Positions 1 to 9,160 of a stretch of DNA of 64,000 nucleotides are shown here, one piece after another. The DNA is from Lycorma delicatula (lineage: Eukaryota; Arthropoda; Insecta; Hemiptera; Fulgoridae): assembly GCF_047948215.1 (NCBI RefSeq), contig NC_134465.1:43933946-43997945 (forward strand). Reading direction: 5' to 3'. Positions within the stretch are counted from its first letter, which is position 1, and every line of letters starts with the position of its first letter. The translations under genes and the position numbers were made by a program. A model generated the notes under the pieces. It did not search any database. It worked only from the letters and a program-made list of their open reading frames with translations, and was not told the DNA's origin.

Positions 1-36
1 ATCATTTGTAGAGGTTGATTAGTTTACTAGATGGCG

Positions 37-40
<4 letters not shown>

Positions 41-90
<50 letters not shown>
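41..90. repeat. (AC)n-(AT)n compound microsatellite
   Basis: An uninterrupted AC run passes directly into an AT run. No neighbouring element is recognisable. Confidence 0.95.
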
Positions 91-94
<4 letters not shown>

Positions 95-1200
95 GATAAA
101 TATGTTCTGCGACTGATGTTAAAGCGGAAGCGGGAAGTGTCATCACAGATGTTGCGTAACGAGTAGACAGTATTGGGATGTGAGAAAGAGAGAGAAAGTT
201 TTGTTAGAAGAAGGAAAAATGGTGTGGGTGGACTGTGATCAGACGGTAAGAGGAGAGGGGAAAGGGATTTAGTACGTTTTAAAAGTAAATAGGGGAAAGA
301 GAGGAAGGCCAGTTAAGAATAAGCAAACAAAAGAAAAAAGGAAATAAATAAAAAGAAAAAAATACTTGTGCAGTGGAAAAGAAGGAAAAAGAAATTGCGA
401 AGTTTTGAAACAGGAAGCGTTCAGAAGAAAACCACGTGTTTGTATGCGCTTACGTATTTTTTTTTTCTCTCTTTCTTGCTTTATACTAAACTACTCGCAG
501 AGGGTTTGTCGGTTAGAAAGAGAGAGTAATAGTTGTTGAATCGGGGTGGAATAGTACGTGTGTGATGTGTTAGGAAAAAAAGGTGGGGTTGTCCGGTCGG
601 TCGGGATCCCGATGCGGCCGGCGCCTTACAACCCTTGTTGGGGCAGGTCATCGCAAACGACGTGTGTCCCTTCCTTACTTCCACATCTCGTTTCACATAA
701 CAACTCCCTAACGTTGCAACTCTCCCCCGCCGGTTGACGACTCTTATTGTTCGACGCTTACACTGGCTTATATTCCGTTTCGTATGCTATACCAACGCAA
801 CCTGCATTATTTTTATGTAACTTTTATTTAACTCCGACAATTAAGTTCTTTAACAGATTAATTATCTATAAAATGTCAATAAAAATAAAACGGAATAAAA
901 AATACTTTTACACGGATAAAAAAAAAGACTAAAAAATAATTTTTACAACTAAATTTGTGGCAATTTAAAAATTACATAATACTTTTAGGGAGGAGGGGAC
1001 ATGACGAAATATCACGTATGACAGGCTGGGAAAAGGATCACAAAGCATTGTCAGCCCACCAAAAATTTTAATAGGTATATATGTATGCTCTGTGCACGTA
1101 AAAACTTTACAAAAATATTTAATTCATAGAAAAAAATTCAGAATGACGATTATGATAAAATCATCAAATTAAAGACGAAAAAGAAAATTGCTTAGTGTTT
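91..1200. other. Unassigned stretch, no supported gene
   Basis: I see no domain or repeat family here. A purine-rich tract (about 185-420) is followed by a GC-richer block (about 590-740) that contains several CpG. After that the sequence returns to AT-rich DNA. Reading frames open to about 70 codons on either strand have no recognisable motif and no codon structure that sets them apart from chance. The GC-richer block could be old retroposon DNA or a host regulatory or exon piece. The sequence alone does not decide. Confidence 0.4.
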
Positions 1201-1457
1201 TATAATGACATTTCTTCTCTTATGTAGACACTATATAATGAACACAACCCAACAGAATGGCGCTTGTTCATCGATTCCTCGAAAGTTAGTTTAAAAGCTG
1301 TGCTTTTGCATAACTGCAATAAATTCTCGACAGTACCTGTGTCTCACTCTGCTAGTTTGAAAGAAATATAAGTAAACTTTAAATTTATATTAGAAAAGCT
1401 TCAATATGCGGTGTATGAATGGAATATTTGTCGTATTTTCAAAGTAATCGGACTTGT
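1201..1457 (+). pseudogene. Fragment of an arthropod multicopy gene family of unknown function
   Basis: Read in one frame from 1201, this gives a protein-like segment with NPTEWRLFIDSSKVSLKAVL followed by LLHNCNKFSTVPVSHSASLK and, after one stop (TAA near 1369), a stretch ending EKLQYAVYEWNICRIFKVIG. From memory this matches a widespread arthropod and cnidarian family of unknown function, often multicopy and possibly transposon-linked, in which a WRLFIDSSK block is followed by a LLHNGN block and a WNICGDLKV block. Two internal stops (near 1225 and 1369) and the absence of the downstream cysteine-rich part show it is broken. The family identity is recalled, not searched. The reading frame and its coherent motifs are seen directly. 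Confidence 0.55.
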
Positions 1458-1550
1458 TCATGAAAAATAAGACAATCGCATGATAATGTAGATATATATT
1501 TCCCTATACAAAATTTTAATTAATTTTAAGATTTTTGATTGTTATAACAG

Positions 1551-2870
1551 TATCTGCCCCTACCAAAGAAAGCAGGGGCAGATAAATGTGAAGAATACAG
1601 AACAATTAGTTTAACTAATCATGCATCAAAAATCTTAACTAGAATTCTATACAGAAGAATTGAGAGGAGAGTGGAAGAAGTGTTAGGAGAAGACCAATTT
1701 GGTTTCAGGAAAAGTATAGAGACAAGGGAAGCAATTTTAGGCCTCAGATTAATAGTAGAAGGAAGATTAAAGAAAAACAAACCAACATACTTGGCGTACT
1801 AGAAAAGGCATTCGATAACGTAGACTGGAATAAAATGTTCAGCATTTTAAAAAAATTAGGGTTCAAATACAGAGATAGAAGAACAATTGCTAACATGTAC
1901 AGGAACCAAACAGCAACAGAAACAATTGAAGAACATAAGAAAGAAGCCGTAATAAGAAAGGGAGTCCGACAAGGATGTTCCCTATCTCCGTTACATTTTA
2001 ATCTTTACATGGAACTAGCAGTTAATGATGTTAAAGAACAATTTAGATTCGGAGTAACAGTACAAGGTGAAAAGATAAAGATGCTACGATTTGCTGATGA
2101 TATAGTAATTCTAACCGAGAGTAAAAAGGATTTAGAACAAATAATGAACGGCATAGATGAAGTCCTACGCAAGAACTATCGCATGAAAATAAACAAGAAC
2201 AAAACAAAAGTAATGAAATGTAGTAGAAATAACAAAGATGGACCACTGAATGTGAAAATAGGAGGAGAAAAGATTATGGAGGTAGAAGAATTTTGTTATT
2301 TGGGAAGTAGAATTACTAAAGATGGACGAAGCAGGAGCGATATAAAATGCCGAATAGCACAAGCTAAACGAGCCTTCAGTAAGAAATATAATTTGTTTAC
2401 ATCAAAAATTAATTTAAATGTCAGGAAAAGATTTTTGAAAGTGTATGTTTGGAGCGTCGCTTTATATGGAAGTGAAACTTGGACAATCGGAGTATCTGAG
2501 AAGAAAAGATTAGAAGCTTTTGAAATGCGGTGTTATAGGAGAATGTTAAAAATAAGATGGGTGGATAAAGTGACAAATGAAGAGGTATTGCGGCAAATAG
2601 ATGAAGAAAGAAGCATTTGGAAAAATATAGTTAAAAGAAGAGAGAGACTTATAACCCACATACTAAGGCATCCTGGAATAGTCGCTTTAATATTGGAAGG
2701 ACAGGTAGAAGGGAAAAATTGTGTAGGCAGGCCACGTTTGGAATATGTAAAACCAATTGTTAGGGATGTAGGATGTAGAGGGTATACTGAAATGAAACCA
2801 CTAGCACTAGATAGGGAATCTTGGTGAGCTGCATCAAACCAGTCAAATGACTAAAGACAAAAAAAAACAA
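1551..2870 (+). mobile_element. LINE-A copy 1 (RTE-like non-LTR retrotransposon, 5' truncated)
   Basis: Homology to the other LINE-A copies begins at about 1561 and runs to an A-rich tail at about 2858-2870. The 5' part (endonuclease and early RT) is absent, as is usual for LINE insertions. The junction carries an 11-base inverted copy of element sequence: 1551-1561 is the reverse complement of 1574-1584. The 3' end has the family signature: a short hairpin CAGTC-AAAT-GACT(A) overlapping the original stop, then AAGAC and the poly(A). No clear target-site duplication is visible. Confidence 0.85.
1561..2827 (+). pseudogene. LINE-A reverse transcriptase, copy 1 (broken)
   Basis: Encodes the palm and carboxyl part of a non-LTR reverse transcriptase. 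Visible in order are EEYRTISL-like residues, GFRKSI, motif B as RKGVRQGCSLSPLHFNLYME, motif C as RFADDIVIL, the thumb YLGSRITKDGR, and the terminal region with CVGRPRLEYVKPIVRDVG and LALDRESW. An 8-base deletion near 1797 removes the AFIDLEKAF start of motif A and shifts the frame, so the longest open part starts inside the domain at 1835. A nonsense change (AGA to TGA at 2825-2827) removes the last ten codons found in other copies. It cannot encode an active enzyme. RTE-like assignment rests on the compact 3' end and carboxyl GRPR region; another endonuclease-bearing clade is possible. Confidence 0.85.
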
Positions 2871-3324
2871 AACAATAACTATGAATTTTTTACGATTTGT
2901 TATTACAGTATTGTTATAACAAATCGTTTCATTACTTCCTTTTTTCTGCTGTTATATTTTTATTTCAGATTTTTCCGAAGTGTTTTTAAATGATGATTAA
3001 AAAATGTACCGTTTTGAAATAGATTCTCATACACCTATGACACGTTCACTATCTCAATATTTCTACCGGGATAATTTTTTCGAAAAAGGTACAAGGAGGT
3101 CTCTCCCTCAGTAAACGGAATTCTACTGCCAAATTTTAAGTCTTTAATTCCTATGATATTAAGGGAAATAGAAGTCAACAAAAATACATTTTTGTAAGCA
3201 TTTTTTTCACAGTCTTGGACGTTTCATGGTCCGCTGAATACATACAACTATAGTTATGGATTCCATTTTTTATATTCAATAAGGAATTAATTACATTAAT
3301 TTGACGGTTTCAATGTTCATTTTT
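2871..3324. other. Unassigned AT-rich spacer
   Basis: No reading frame, repeat family or RNA gene is recognised between LINE-A copy 1 and repeat R copy 1. Confidence 0.4.
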
Positions 3325-4060
3325 ACTTCCTTGTACGAAGTAAAGGAAGTATTATGATCACGAAAAATTTCGGTTTACAGATTTCAACGGAAATATCCAT
3401 TTTGACCATCCCTGAATCCATTTTGACTAATTTCGGCGTGATGTATGTACGTACGAATCTCGCATAACTCAAAAACGATTAGCCGTAGGATGTTAAAATT
3501 TTGGATTTAGAACTGTTACAACAGTTCTAAATCCAAAATTTTAGTTCTGCATCTCCCCTTTTGGTTGCAATCGACTTGACCAAAAAAGCCCAAAATCCAA
3601 TTTTTCTTTTTGGACTTTTTGGACCAATTTTGCATTTTTTCTTAACTGCAGTAATAAGCCCTCATTGAGAGCTTTTCAACGATACATCATAAGTGATATT
3701 GATTTTCTTCATTGGTTCCAGAGTTATAACAAATAAAATTTTAATTAATGAAATATTTGGATCTTAGAGGAAGACACATCAGTTCGAATCCGACTTCATA
3801 TACATTTATATATTTTATTATTATTATTATTATTATTTTTATTTTAAATACATTGATTTATTAATAATAATTAACCTGTAATTGTTGAAAAATTTTTATC
3901 ATGAATAATAATTCAATAAAAGAAAACTAAATGAAACAATATCAGAAGTTATTAACGAAATAAAATTCTATGTACTGTTCATTTTAAAAAATGTGTATAT
4001 GCAATTTAATAGACGTACAAGGAAGTCATGTGATGTCCATGAGAGATTTTTTGTCTATTT
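3325..4060 (+). repeat. Repeat R copy 1 (unclassified family, most complete)
   Basis: A non-coding unit found five times in the window. It begins with ACTTCCTTGTACG (3325-3337) and ends with the inverse CGTACAAGGAAGT (4014-4026), giving 13-base terminal inverted repeats. The left end also folds on itself (ACTTCCTT at 3325-3332 pairs with AAGGAAGT at 3343-3350). The body has a conserved block with AACTCAAAAACGATTAGCCG, a region near 3776-3800 resembling a pol III B box (GTTCGAATCC), then an A/T-rich variable tract. Beyond the right end lies a degenerate form of the hairpin that is better kept in other copies. This copy alone carries a 50-base perfect palindrome at 3494-3543. The class is unknown; a non-autonomous DNA element is plausible. 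Confidence 0.7.
3494..3543. repeat. 50-base palindrome inside repeat R copy 1
   Basis: Two 24-base arms (3494-3517 and 3520-3543) are perfect reverse complements separated by AC. The left arm is normal repeat R sequence. The right arm replaces the sequence found at this place in other copies. Confidence 0.95.
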
Positions 4061-4073
4061 AAACATATCTAAA

Positions 4074-4250
4074 TTAAACTCGTCATTGCAAAATCAGCTG
4101 ATTTTTCAAGTCGAGAATTCTAAGGTTCGAGTCCTTGTACTACACATTTATCGGTAAATTTACACTTACACACCAGACTGCGCGTACAGATGCCTTGGCA
4201 TTTCTGCAGAGTACTGTTGGAATCATATCACTGTGCTGTTAATATGTAAC
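4074..4250 (+). repeat. SINE fragment with tRNA-like B box
   Basis: AAATCAGCTGATTTT followed by AAGTCGAGA and GGTTCGAGTCC (near 4123-4134) resembles the tRNA-derived head of SINE-A, with a perfect pol III B box. The A box is missing, so the copy is 5' truncated. The body after the head differs from SINE-A, suggesting a related but separate family. Confidence 0.5.
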
Positions 4251-4378
4251 TTTTTTTTATAACCTCAGGGACCAACGTTAGGTATTACTTCAGAGAATGA
4301 GATGAATGATTTGATTTGTAGCGTATGAAAATGCCATGCCTGACCAAGATTCGAACCCGGGACCTCCGAATGAGTTAC
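4251..4378 (-). repeat. SINE-B copy 1 (partial, minus)
   Basis: Starts with a T-run (poly(A) on the minus strand), then a body with TTAGGTATTACTTCAGAGAA and GAGATGAATGA, and a B-box region ATTCGAACCCGGG. The A box is missing. The layout matches the fuller SINE-B copy at 32267-32426. Confidence 0.6.
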
Positions 4379-6118
4379 TATGTAAACTGGTATTACATAA
4401 ATAAAATAACTATAATGGTAATTTTTACAATAAAACTTCATTATCATAAATTTCCCCGACTCCGTAAAAGAAATCGTAGGTATATATCAAATATTATTAT
4501 TTTTACATTATTTATAATAAATAACCGACGCCAGGAAAATATTATAACTTTTATGTTCGCATTTTTTTGCAATACACTACAACAAATTTCAATAGCTATG
4601 AAATCGGATAACAGCATAACTTATTAATTTAATTATTTAGCCTTTAATTTATTAAGAGAATTAGAAATAACAATAGCAACAATAATTTTACATAAGTGTC
4701 CCAAATTTTCAAGATAATTTCCCCGTCGGTTTTATTCATTGGGAAAACGAAATACCGATTTTCATTAAATGCTAAAATAAACATTTTTAATACATTATTT
4801 ACAAAAAAAAAAAACCTATTTTTATTTCATCTCTAGTAGACAGACATCCCGATTAAAACCCTTCGGGAAATGAGGGATTTTTTTTTTTAAAGAGGAACTA
4901 CGATGTTGAACATACAAAAAAAGTTTTTTTTTATCCAGATATCAAAGAGCCATTACAAAAATAGGATCAAGTTATCTAAAAGAAAAACCTGATCCACCCC
5001 TGAAATTGTGTGTAATATGTGGAAATATCCAACTGACTGTATCCTATAAACCGTTTTCCCGATGGGAGGGTTCGAACAATGTAAAAAAAAAACGACATGA
5101 AAAGCACATATTATCTTAATGATATAGAAAAGAATTAAAGTAATATAAAATATAAATTTTTAGTTACACCACTATAAATACTTGTATTAGAATGTTACGC
5201 TTTATTACAGTTAACAAATTATTAACAAAAAGTAAAAGAATAAAAACTTTTGAATTATTATAGTTATAAAAATTAGAAATGAAGATTTAGGGAAAGGGAA
5301 CTCAGGGTAAATTTTTTCTTGAAAAACTAGAAATTACATATTAATGAACCTAGATTAAATCGATTTATTAACAGAAACGAGTGAAAAAGATAAAAACTCT
5401 AAGCAAAGACATTAAATTAAATAAATAATGGAATTTAAAAAAAACTGAAAAGAATTGCGTAATTTTCTCGACAACGCCGGGGAAAGTTATGCAAACCTCT
5501 GCCGAGGGATGTGCTCTCGGCTGAGATTATACTTGGATAACTAACTAGGGTAAGAATATAAGTAAAGAATTATGTAAATACACACACACGCACGCACGCG
5601 CGCACAAACAGTATTTTGAGTATAATTTTGAGGCTCGACACCCAAGATAAATGGATCCCTTACCCACCATGCCCGAATTGTGACCAAAATTAAATAACAT
5701 CAATGACCTGTATTCATAAATCATCATATAAAATTTCATAGATGATCCAGTTGGAAATAATAAAAAAAATTATAACTAATGAAAAAGTTAAAAAAAATTA
5801 CTTTAATTGCCTAAATTAAATACACAAGCTAAGTGATATTATTTATGTAATAAAATCATCTAATTAATTCAAAAATATGACTTTCGGTCCCAGAAACGAC
5901 AAAAAATATTTTTTCCACCCATCCCTTTTCTGGAATTTAAATAAGAACAAATTCTATAAAAAAAACATCGTAGCGACTTCTAAGAGGGACATTATATGAT
6001 GATAAAAATTTACCTAACTTTTTGAGCAAACTTTTAAGGAGGTGTAAATGTTACCGAGTGTGAAACGTGTAGAGTCGTACAGTCTCATGTATATTTCGTA
6101 ACCAGGTTTACTGCAATG
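4379..6118. other. AT-rich stretch without a supported gene
   Basis: Contains homopolymer runs and a CA/CG microsatellite at about 5580-5604. A weak block near 5620-5750 has GTGACCAAAATTAAAT and a following AAATTTCAT; related wording recurs at about 10025-10110 and 10450-10545, so it is probably a degenerate dispersed repeat. The 100-codon frame at 4325-4627 runs out of a SINE into AT-rich DNA and has no domain. Confidence 0.4.
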
Positions 6119-6303
6119 CGCCCAGCAAAATGAAAAATGGAAAACAGCTAATTTTAAATTATAAATGTAATCTAACCAAACTTAACCTACGCTTGCTTCG
6201 CTTGCTAGTTAGGTTAGCGAGGGAAGCGAGCGTAGGTTAAGTTTGGTTAGATTATACTTACAATTACAATGAAAATATATTTCATTTTTCAATTAGTCCG
6301 GCG
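6119..6303. repeat. Foldback (MITE-like) element
   Basis: The two halves are imperfect reverse complements along their whole length. The inner arms (about 6172-6203 and 6226-6256) are near perfect: TAATCTAACCAAACTTAACC on the left reads as GGTTAAGTTTGGTTAGATTA on the right. Outer arms keep CGCC, GAAAAATG and TAATCTAACC. The centre is AGCGAG-type sequence with a short loop. No coding capacity. It could be a MITE or a hairpin made by a single local inversion-duplication. Confidence 0.65.
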
Positions 6304-6547
6304 TTTATTAATAAGCCTGATTTTTCAATTCGCCTATGACATATACATAATGATAACATTTCTACAAAATTTAGATCTAACTAATGAAAATGTATTATAA
6401 AATCAGTTATAAATTATTTTGGGAAATTAAGACTTTCCCGAACGAACATATATATTAAAAAAATTGAGTTGAAATCCTATTTCCAGTCCGTGAGGGCGAT
6501 CTGTGGGACGGATTGGGCTGAATTGTTTTTAGTCTTTTCGGAATGAT

Positions 6548-6568
6548 CCATATATATATATATATATA
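6548..6568. repeat. (TA)n microsatellite at LINE-A copy 2 junction
   Basis: A TA run ends exactly where LINE-A homology begins. It may be the target or have grown afterwards. Confidence 0.85.
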
Positions 6569-7945
6569 CAAACTGGGGTGTAATATTTATGAAAAAGGGG
6601 ACTCTCCGTCAGACTTCAAAAAAAGTGTTATAGTCATGATACCAAAGAAAGCAGGGGCAGATAAATGTGAAGAATACAGAACAATTAGTTTAACTAGTCA
6701 TGCATCAAAAATCTTAACTAGAATTCTATGCAGAAGAATTGAGAGGAGAGTGGAAGAAGTGTTAGGAGAAGACCAATTTGGTTTCAGGAAAAGTATAGGT
6801 ACAAGGGAAGCAATTTTAGGCCTCAGATTAATAGTAGAAGGAAGACTAAAGAAAAACAAACCAACATACTTGGCATTTATAGACCTAGAAAAGGCATTCG
6901 ATAACGTAGACTGGAATAAAATGTTCAGCATTTTTAAAAAATTAGGGTTCAAATACAGAGATAGAAGAACAATTGCTAACATGTACAGGAACCAAACAGC
7001 AACAGAAACAATTGAAGAACATAAGAAAGAAGCCGTAATAAGAAAGGGAGTCCGACAAGGATGTTCCCTATCTCTGTTACTTTTTAATCTTTACATGGAA
7101 CTAGCAGGTAATGATGTTAAAGAACAATTTAGTTTCGGAGTAACAGTACAAGGTGAAAAGATAAAGATGCTACGATTTGCTGATGATATAGTAATTCTAG
7201 CCGAGAGTAAAAAGGATTTAGAAGAAACAATGAACGGCATAGATGAAGTCGTACGCAAGAACTATCGCATGAAAATAAACAAGAACTAAACAAAAGTAAT
7301 GAAATGTAGTAGAAATAACAAAGATGGACCGCTGAATGTGAAAATAGGAGGAGAAAAGATTATGGAGGTAGAAAAGTTTTGTTATTTGGGAAGTAGAATT
7401 ACTAAAGATGGACGAAGCAGGAGCGATATAAAATGCCGAATAGCACAAGCGAAACGAGCCTTCAGTAAGAAATATAATTTGTTTACATAAAAAATTAATT
7501 TAAATGTCAGGAAAAGATTTTTGAAAGTATATGTTTGGAGTGTCGCTTTATATGGAAGTGAAACTTGGACGATCGGAGTATCTGAGGAGAAAAGACTAGA
7601 AGCTTTTGAAATGCGGTGCTATACGAGAATGTTAAAAATCAGATGGGTGGATAAAGTGACAAATGAAGAGGTATTACGGCAATAGATGAAGAAAGAAGCA
7701 TTTGGAAAAATATAGTTAAAAGAAGAGACAGACTTATAGGCCACATACTAAGGCATCCTGGAATAGTCGCTTTAATATTGGAAGGACAGGTAGAAGGAAA
7801 AAATTGTGTAGGCAGCCCACGTTTGGAATATGTAAAAAAAAATTGTTAGGGATGTAGGATGTAGAGGGTATACTGAAATGAAACGACTAGCACTAGATAG
7901 GGAATCTTGGAGAGCTGCATCAAACCAGTCAAATGACTGGAGACA
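6569..7945 (+). pseudogene. LINE-A reverse transcriptase, copy 2 (broken)
   Basis: Most of an RT domain is readable: SDFKKSVIVMIPKKAG, ISLTSHASKILTRIL, GFRKSIGTREAI, motif A AFIDLEKAFDNVDW, motif B RKGVRQGCSLSLLLFNLYME and motif C RFADDIVILAE. So all palm motifs, including the catalytic FADD aspartates, are present. A nonsense codon at 7286-7288 (AAC to TAA), another near 7487 (TCA to TAA), and frame loss near 7681 and around 7837 break the carboxyl half. The thumb and terminal CVGSPRLEYVK region can still be read piecewise. Confidence 0.85.
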
Positions 7946-7954
7946 AAAAAAAAA
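6569..7954 (+). mobile_element. LINE-A copy 2 (5' truncated)
   Basis: Homology to copy 9 starts at CAAACTGGGGTG (6569) and runs to an A10 tail at 7945-7954. The 3' signature CAGTC-AAAT-GACTG is intact, with the stop codon changed to TGG. It carries several disabling changes and no clear target-site duplication, since the left flank is TA repeat. Confidence 0.85.
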
Positions 7955-8813
7955 TACATATATATTACCAAGCATAATTGAACCCAAAATTAAAAATTCC
8001 TCTGAGAATTCCTAAAAGTAAAAGATGAATATCCTAATGTATTACTTAATTCAGAAATTTTCCGAGTTTATTACTCACAGGAAAGTCACATTTAAAGTAT
8101 GTCGATGCTTGATGACCAGTTACGGCTCGTACCTAAAATTAGTGGGGGTGCTGCTACAGAAATTTTTTCTGGGCCTTTTCAAGAGTTTTTTGTGACATAA
8201 AAGAATCAAAAACAATTAATCAAATAGAATAACTGGAAGCAGGATAATAATCTAATTCTACACTTTATTACGTTAAAGAATACAGTACACGTATTCGGTT
8301 TAACCGAATAAATAATAAAATGTAAATACAGATAATATTTTTTAGTATTATTATATAATAACTTAATGATATATCCGCTTAAAAACGCAATAATTCAACG
8401 GTGAATAATTTCAATTTCTATGTACACAGAAACAAATACCTAATTAGTTTTTACTAATTATTTTCACTTTCGCTCTTCCACAGTGTTTTTGGACAAATTT
8501 GGCGATGAAAGAGCCCTTGCTTTTCGCCACTGAAAAAACAATTTCATATTCCTTCTACCGACTAAACTAGAAAAGGGAAGGAACAAGGAACGTTCCGCAG
8601 AAGCGGAGGAAAAAAATTACCTTCCACTAGCATGCAAGGGTCGGCACTGCGGGAGAGACAGTGCTATCTCTCCCTCGCAGCCTCGCGTGCTGCTTCCTAT
8701 ACGCCCGTGCGCACAACAGCCAAACACCACGCCGCTGGAACTGTGAAGCGCACAGTTCCATACAAATATTTTTGTATCTTTTTCATAAACTGGGGGATGG
8801 GTACTGACATTAA
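7955..8813. other. Unassigned stretch
   Basis: No gene is supported. A GC-richer block at about 8580-8760 has a reading frame rich in small and basic residues (from 8632) but no recognised domain; it runs into LINE-A copy 3 and so is not a coherent gene. The rest is AT-rich. Confidence 0.35.
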
Positions 8814-8893
8814 CCTTCTTTTTTTTTTTTATCTTCAGTCATTTGACTGGTTTGATGCAGCTCTCCAAGTTTCCCTATCTAGTGCTAGTCGTT
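8814..8893 (-). mobile_element. LINE-A copy 3 (3' end fragment, minus)
   Basis: A T-run followed by CTTCAGTCATTTGACTGGTT and then the reverse complement of the final codons of LINE-A, up to CTAGTCGTTT. Only about 60 bases of element plus the tail remain. The 3' hairpin is intact. Confidence 0.8.
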
Positions 8894-9160
8894 TATATGT
8901 GAAAATGCAGAGAGCCACATTTTCTTGGGAAAAAAAATCAGCTGTAGTTTTCCATTGCTTTCAGCTGCGCAGTACTCAGAGGACTGAGTGATGTTGATAT
9001 GGCCGTTTAAGTCATTGTGACTCACGCCCCTAACAACAACTGAAAGAGCTGCTGCCCTCTTTCAGGAATCATTCCTTAGTCTGGCTCTCAACAGACACCT
9101 CTCCGATATGGTAGCACCTTCGGTCCAGCTACTCTGTATCCCTGAGCTTTAAACATTAAA
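8894..9160. other. Non-AT-rich block of unknown origin
   Basis: From the end of LINE-A copy 3 to about 9150 the sequence is compositionally unlike the AT-rich surroundings and reads smoothly, with few homopolymers (for example AAAGAGCTGCTGCCCTCTTT near 9042-9061, which is partly self-complementary). I have the impression of a conserved dispersed non-coding repeat known from insects but cannot name it. No domain was found on either strand. Confidence 0.35.

Noticed and set aside
481..696. 71-codon minus-strand frame near the GC-richer block
   Set aside because: No motif and the same block is open in other frames; left as unassigned DNA.
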